NCBI GenBank assembly: GCA_021399435.1
Contig: JAJTUP010000011.1
Location: forward strand, 310,001 to 374,000
DNA: 64,000 bases
Source of the DNA: Diaporthe sp. PMI_573
Lineage: Eukaryota; Ascomycota; Sordariomycetes; Diaporthales; Diaporthaceae
Reading direction: 5' to 3'
Part shown: one piece after another, positions 60,789 through 64,000 of the stretch
Numbering within the stretch: the stretch's first letter is position 1
How the letters are laid out: every line of letters starts with the position of its first letter
The notes under the pieces: model-generated
The model's input: only the letters and a program-made list of their open reading frames with translations
The model's database searches: none
What the model was told of the DNA's origin: nothing
Translations under genes and position numbers: made by a program

Positions 60789-61742
60789 CTAGGCTAGTGG
60801 CGGCCTGGCGAGGTAGTCCCCATGGAAGGGCGGCGGTGCGCGCCTCGTCGTCAGCGTGTCCCTGGCCGACGGCGTTTGCTGCCGCCGCCGTCTTTGGACC
60901 GCGTCGCCGAAGATGCCCTCGAACCCGTCTAGGGGTATGCACGATGATGCGATGCTGCGCTGCATCGTGGCCACCAGTCGGTCCTGGTCGCTGTCCTCTG
61001 GCGTGGTGTCCAGAAGCACGGTCTTGAGGAGGGCCAGTCCGCCATGCAGCATTGTCCCTTCTACGAAGTTGCGCAGTGACCCTGCGCGAGGTGTTAGCTT
61101 GGGTCGATGTTTCTTTTCATGTTGTATGTATACATGTTTTCCTCCAACCGGGTGTCTCCACGCTCGGGGTTTGCATATGCTCATTTACATGGGTCATCGA
61201 ACTCGAATGCCCCGTCCGGGGTGGGCGGATGGCCCTGGTCGTTAAATTTGGGATTCCCGGGGTGGACTTCGGCCTCGATCTCATCAAAAACCTTCTTGTA
61301 CACGCACTGGGCAAAGTCGTAGACACACATCAGCTCTTCAATCTCCCATGGCTCTGGTGTAAGGAACACAACTGTGGCATTGCTCGCTATATCTTGGAGC
61401 CCCAATGCTGGGGTTGTAGGATCGCTGACTTGACACAGCAGCTGGAAGCGGTAGGCAGCCCTCAGACATCGTTGCCACTCAGTTCTGCTAGGTTCAGGCT
61501 GGGGCTTGGGCGTGCCTCGCTTAAAGTCGATTGCTTCTATTTCCAGGTCATCCAGAGTCCGTCCGATAAAGTGTATTAGCATCGAGACCGACACTTCCTA
61601 GCGTCACCTCCAGGCTAGAACAAGGCAGGAACCTGCGTTCGAGTAGGTACTGCTCGTGTAAGGTGGGAGAGGCGTGTACAAGAGCTTTCAAACCCGCGAG
61701 CTCCAGGGTCGACAGTAGATGCCGTCTGATCTCAGGTGGCAT
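60789..61742 (-). CDS. F-box protein gene with an apparent frameshift
   Basis: A probable substrate adaptor for SCF ubiquitin ligases. The F-box is at the very N-terminus: MPPEIRRHLLSTLELAGLKAL, then HASPTLHEQYLLERRFL. Frame 1 continues through LEVTLGSVGLDANTLYRT and hits a stop at 61548. The family-like continuation DDLEIEAIDFKRG, then EWQRCLRAAYRFQLLC, lies in the next frame, so a single-base insertion between about 61560 and 61571 is the simplest explanation. A 107-nt intron (61082-61188) then joins DGAFEFDDP to SLRNFVEGTMLHGG, ending at 60789 in RPPLA. An alternative 61-nt intron across the break uses a poor donor (GTGTCG) and would delete conserved residues. Either a recent pseudogene or a base-call error. 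Confidence 0.62.
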
Positions 61743-62328
61743 AGTTTCCAGACCACTGTCAAAGTTCTGGTCGGCTGTGGTAGAGGCTGGCTTTTTTTTC
61801 GTCGGTGCTTGCGGTGCTGGAACCAGCCACCTTGGTAGACGGTGTAACTAACTGCTGAGCCTGCATTGCCACGAAGGCGTCTCAGTTTCTTATTTAGCTT
61901 TTCCATTGCGAGAAGGGCCATGTTGGCACTCAGCATGGGTTATTTCTAAGACGCCTGTTGATTAGGGAGAGAGTTCAAATGCAGCCTTGTCGAATAACTG
62001 TGTCATCACCAAGATGTTGTATTTACTGAAGTAGCTAGGTTCACGGATACAACCATCCCTCGTCGACCCTAGCTACCCCACACTGGTCCAACAACTGGAA
62101 GCATTGAGACGGCCATGAGATTCTTCTTATTAATCTCTGTTCAGCTGAGTATATTGAGGCAAGTGACATTATCATTACTAGAAGTGACCTCTATTCGCGC
62201 TCGATCCCCAAAAACATGACTTTGCTTTCCCATATAAACATTACCATATCTCTTTTGCAGTCTGGGTCCTCATAAAACACTCTCCATGTTCCCTTCTATC
62301 TGAATCTCCTTCTCCTTCCCCCCTTCTA
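61743..62328. other. Intergenic region
   Basis: Upstream of the F-box gene and downstream of the Ser/Thr-rich gene. A T8 run lies at 61792-61799. The short basic frame at 61688-61936 (-) overlaps the F-box start and has no motif. Confidence 0.5.
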
Positions 62329-64000
62329 TTACTCTCGGACCGTCATAGTCGCCCACTTAATCAATGTCTCCGTCTCCGTAGCAGTCGACATAGACGTGAC
62401 CGTGACGAAAACCGTCGTGGTGACCCCGTCCACGCTGGTGCTCGTGCTCGTGCCGCCGCCGGCCGAGTTACCCACGAAGTTGTTGCCCCTGTGGTCCTGG
62501 TCGTTGTCGTCGTCATCGTCACCGCCGCCGAAGATCCCCGGCCCGAAGCCGAAGCCGAAGCCCGTATCTGTCGGGGCGGGCGCGTCCTCGGGGGACGTTG
62601 AGGATGTCATTGGCACTGGGATGACGACTAATGCGGGCGACGACGAGGTGGACGATTCAAAGGGCTCTGAATCTGGTGTCGGGGTCGGGAAGGACTCGAC
62701 GGCTGGGGTCGTCTGGACTGTGATTATGGATGTGCTTGTTGTGCGTGACGTGGAGGTGCTTGTGGGTTCTTGGTCGGATTGTTGAGTTGTCTCAATAGGC
62801 GATGTCGATGTCCGGGTGGATGTCTCGGTTGATGTCCCCTCGGTGACAAATGGGTTTGCTGCCTCTGAAGATAGAGTTGACCGAACGGTCGTGGTGATCT
62901 GGATTCTGGAAGAGCTAGACTCTGTGGAGCCTTCAGCGGTCGCAGTCACAGTCAGAGACGGAACCGTGACGGTCGTGAAGCCTCCTTTCCCAGCTGATTC
63001 CGTTGTCGATGTTGCCTGCTCAGATGAGCTGGTCTTAGATTCGGACGTGGTCTCGGTAACGCTAGTCGCTGAGCCAAGCTGAGCCGAGCCCGAGGCTGAG
63101 CCTGAACTCGTACTCCCCTCTGGAACGGATCCCAGGACAGCAACCACCGTGTCTCTCGGGAAGCAACGAAGGCTGACACCGCTGGTCGTGTTAAGCGGCA
63201 AAGCCGCGCAGACCGTGCCCTCGCTACACCCCACGATATTCCAGGATCCATCGGCGGAGCAGTGGGCATACTCTGCGTCAACACAGGCGTACTGTCCGGG
63301 ACTGCATGCTGAATCTGCGGAGATCTCGGTGAATGCTGCGTTGAGCCTGATGGCCTCGGCGAGGTTGGAGGCGTATTGCGAGGAAGACACAGTCGTTGTG
63401 CCCGTCGGAACAGCCGACGTAATGACAGCGGTGGGGATAAACTCGTCGGGCGTGCCGGTTGGGGTGATCTTGCTGGTGGCCGAGGAGGCCGAGGAGCCTG
63501 TGATGTCAGAAGCCCCCGAGGTCTCCGAGGCCGTCTCCTCGGTTGTCGCCTGGGACGCTGAGCTTGAAGCTGAAGAGGCCGTGGACGGGCGACCAGTTGT
63601 GGCGGAGCCCAAGTTCTGAGACGCGTGTCGTATAGTCGACTGCCTCGTGGGCTGGTTGGAGGGAGCCGCGTTCACATCAGGAGAGGCCTTAGCTGCGGCA
63701 GATGTGGTGGAGGCCAAAGTCGAGGCAGCATCCTGAGCCTGCTCCGATGGGGGGACAGCGGACTGCTGCCTCGACGCACCACCAGATGCCCGAGAAGCCC
63801 CAGCCTCAGCAGTTGGCGAGTATGTGGATGAGACCTCCGTAGAGGTTTCGACTGACTGTTGAGCGGTCGCCCCTACGAAGCCGGGAAAGGAATTCGTGGC
63901 CGTGTCCGCGACTGAGCTCTCGAGCTGAGCCGCTGCAGTCGAGGTAATAGATGTGGATTGTGAGTGGCTTGTCGAACTGGAGTTGTCATATTGTCTTTGT
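62329..64000 (-). CDS. Ser/Thr-rich cell-wall or secreted protein with CBM19-like domain (5' end outside window)
   Basis: The frame stays open to the right edge, so the true start lies beyond 64000; at least 556 residues are coded here. Most of the sequence is Ser/Thr/Ala-rich and fit for heavy O-glycosylation. One compact cysteine module stands out at about 63150-63320: SACSPGQYACVDAEYAHCS, then WNIVGCSEGTVCAALPLN and LRCFPRD. Its six cysteines and their spacing resemble the CBM19 chitin-binding fold found in fungal wall proteins. A Gly/Phe plus Asp run (FGFGFGPGIFGGGDDDDD) and a TTT/VTVTS-rich segment follow. The C-terminus (ETLIKWATMTVRE) has no GPI or transmembrane signal. A wall-associated or secreted role is inferred; the signal peptide would be outside the window. 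Confidence 0.72.
   Translation of the reverse strand, partial: QRQYDNSSSTSHSQSTSITSTAAAQLESSVADTATNSFPGFVGATAQQSVETSTEVSSTYSPTAEAGASRASGGASRQQSAVPPSEQAQDAASTLASTTSAAAKASPDVNAAPSNQPTRQSTIRHASQNLGSATTGRPSTASSASSSASQATTEETASETSGASDITGSSASSATSKITPTGTPDEFIPTAVITSAVPTGTTTVSSSQYASNLAEAIRLNAAFTEISADSACSPGQYACVDAEYAHCSADGSWNIVGCSEGTVCAALPLNTTSGVSLRCFPRDTVVAVLGSVPEGSTSSGSASGSAQLGSATSVTETTSESKTSSSEQATSTTESAGKGGFTTVTVPSLTVTATAEGSTESSSSRIQITTTVRSTLSSEAANPFVTEGTSTETSTRTSTSPIETTQQSDQEPTSTSTSRTTSTSIITVQTTPAVESFPTPTPDSEPFESSTSSSPALVVIPVPMTSSTSPEDAPAPTDTGFGFGFGPGIFGGGDDDDDNDQDHRGNNFVGNSAGGGTSTSTSVDGVTTTVFVTVTSMSTATETETLIKWATMTVRE

Overview
The window is nuclear DNA of a filamentous ascomycete, most likely a Sordariomycete. 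Genes are compact and carry short GT-AG introns (mostly 50-110 nt) with CTAAC-like branch sites. The F0 subunit-9 (ATP9) gene is nuclear, as in Neurospora. A DIM-2-type cytosine methyltransferase and the fungal DASH subunit SPC34 are present. I see no virus, transposon, CRISPR, rRNA or tRNA gene. The content is mostly conserved housekeeping, and I did not find a clear multi-gene undescribed system. The oddest single locus is a degenerate alpha/beta-hydrolase with a 290-residue Asp/Tyr/His tail (22833-24928).

Layout. 0.6-6.3 kb: an APC-family permease (-) and a secreted BBE-like flavin oxidase (+). 7.5-13 kb: 26S proteasome subunit RPN3 (-) and TFIID/SAGA subunit TAF12 (-). 14.5-15.4 kb: a conserved fungal protein of unknown role with a reading-frame break or a weak intron (-). 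17.7-21.6 kb: DASH subunit SPC34 (+), a FrnE/DsbA-like protein (-) and a RING-finger protein (+). 22.8-24.9 kb: the hydrolase with the acidic tail (+). 25.8-32.7 kb: replication factor SLD2 (-), vacuolar aspartic protease PEP4 (+) and serine hydroxymethyltransferase (+). 33.3-39.3 kb: a D-2-hydroxyacid dehydrogenase (-), exosome nuclease RRP6 (-) and the small twin-CX9C protein MDM35 (+), which is split into four exons. 40.1-43.0 kb: a small membrane protein immediately followed by GPI1 (both +). 43.0-47.6 kb: gene-poor, with one candidate single-pass membrane protein. 47.6-48.3 kb: ATP9 (-). 50.6-60.1 kb: a MYST acetyltransferase (-), a large presumed mitochondrial protein of unknown function (+) and the DIM-2-type DNA methyltransferase (+). 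60.8-64.0 kb: an F-box gene with a frame break (-) and a Ser/Thr-rich wall or secreted protein with a CBM19-like cysteine domain that runs off the right edge (-).

Most genes work independently. Common themes are chromatin and transcription (TAF12, the MYST enzyme, DIM-2), protein turnover (RPN3, RING, F-box, PEP4), mitochondria (ATP9, MDM35, the 916-residue protein) and chromosome duplication or segregation (SLD2, SPC34). Exon boundaries were placed by hand from splice signals and reading-frame continuity, not from transcripts.
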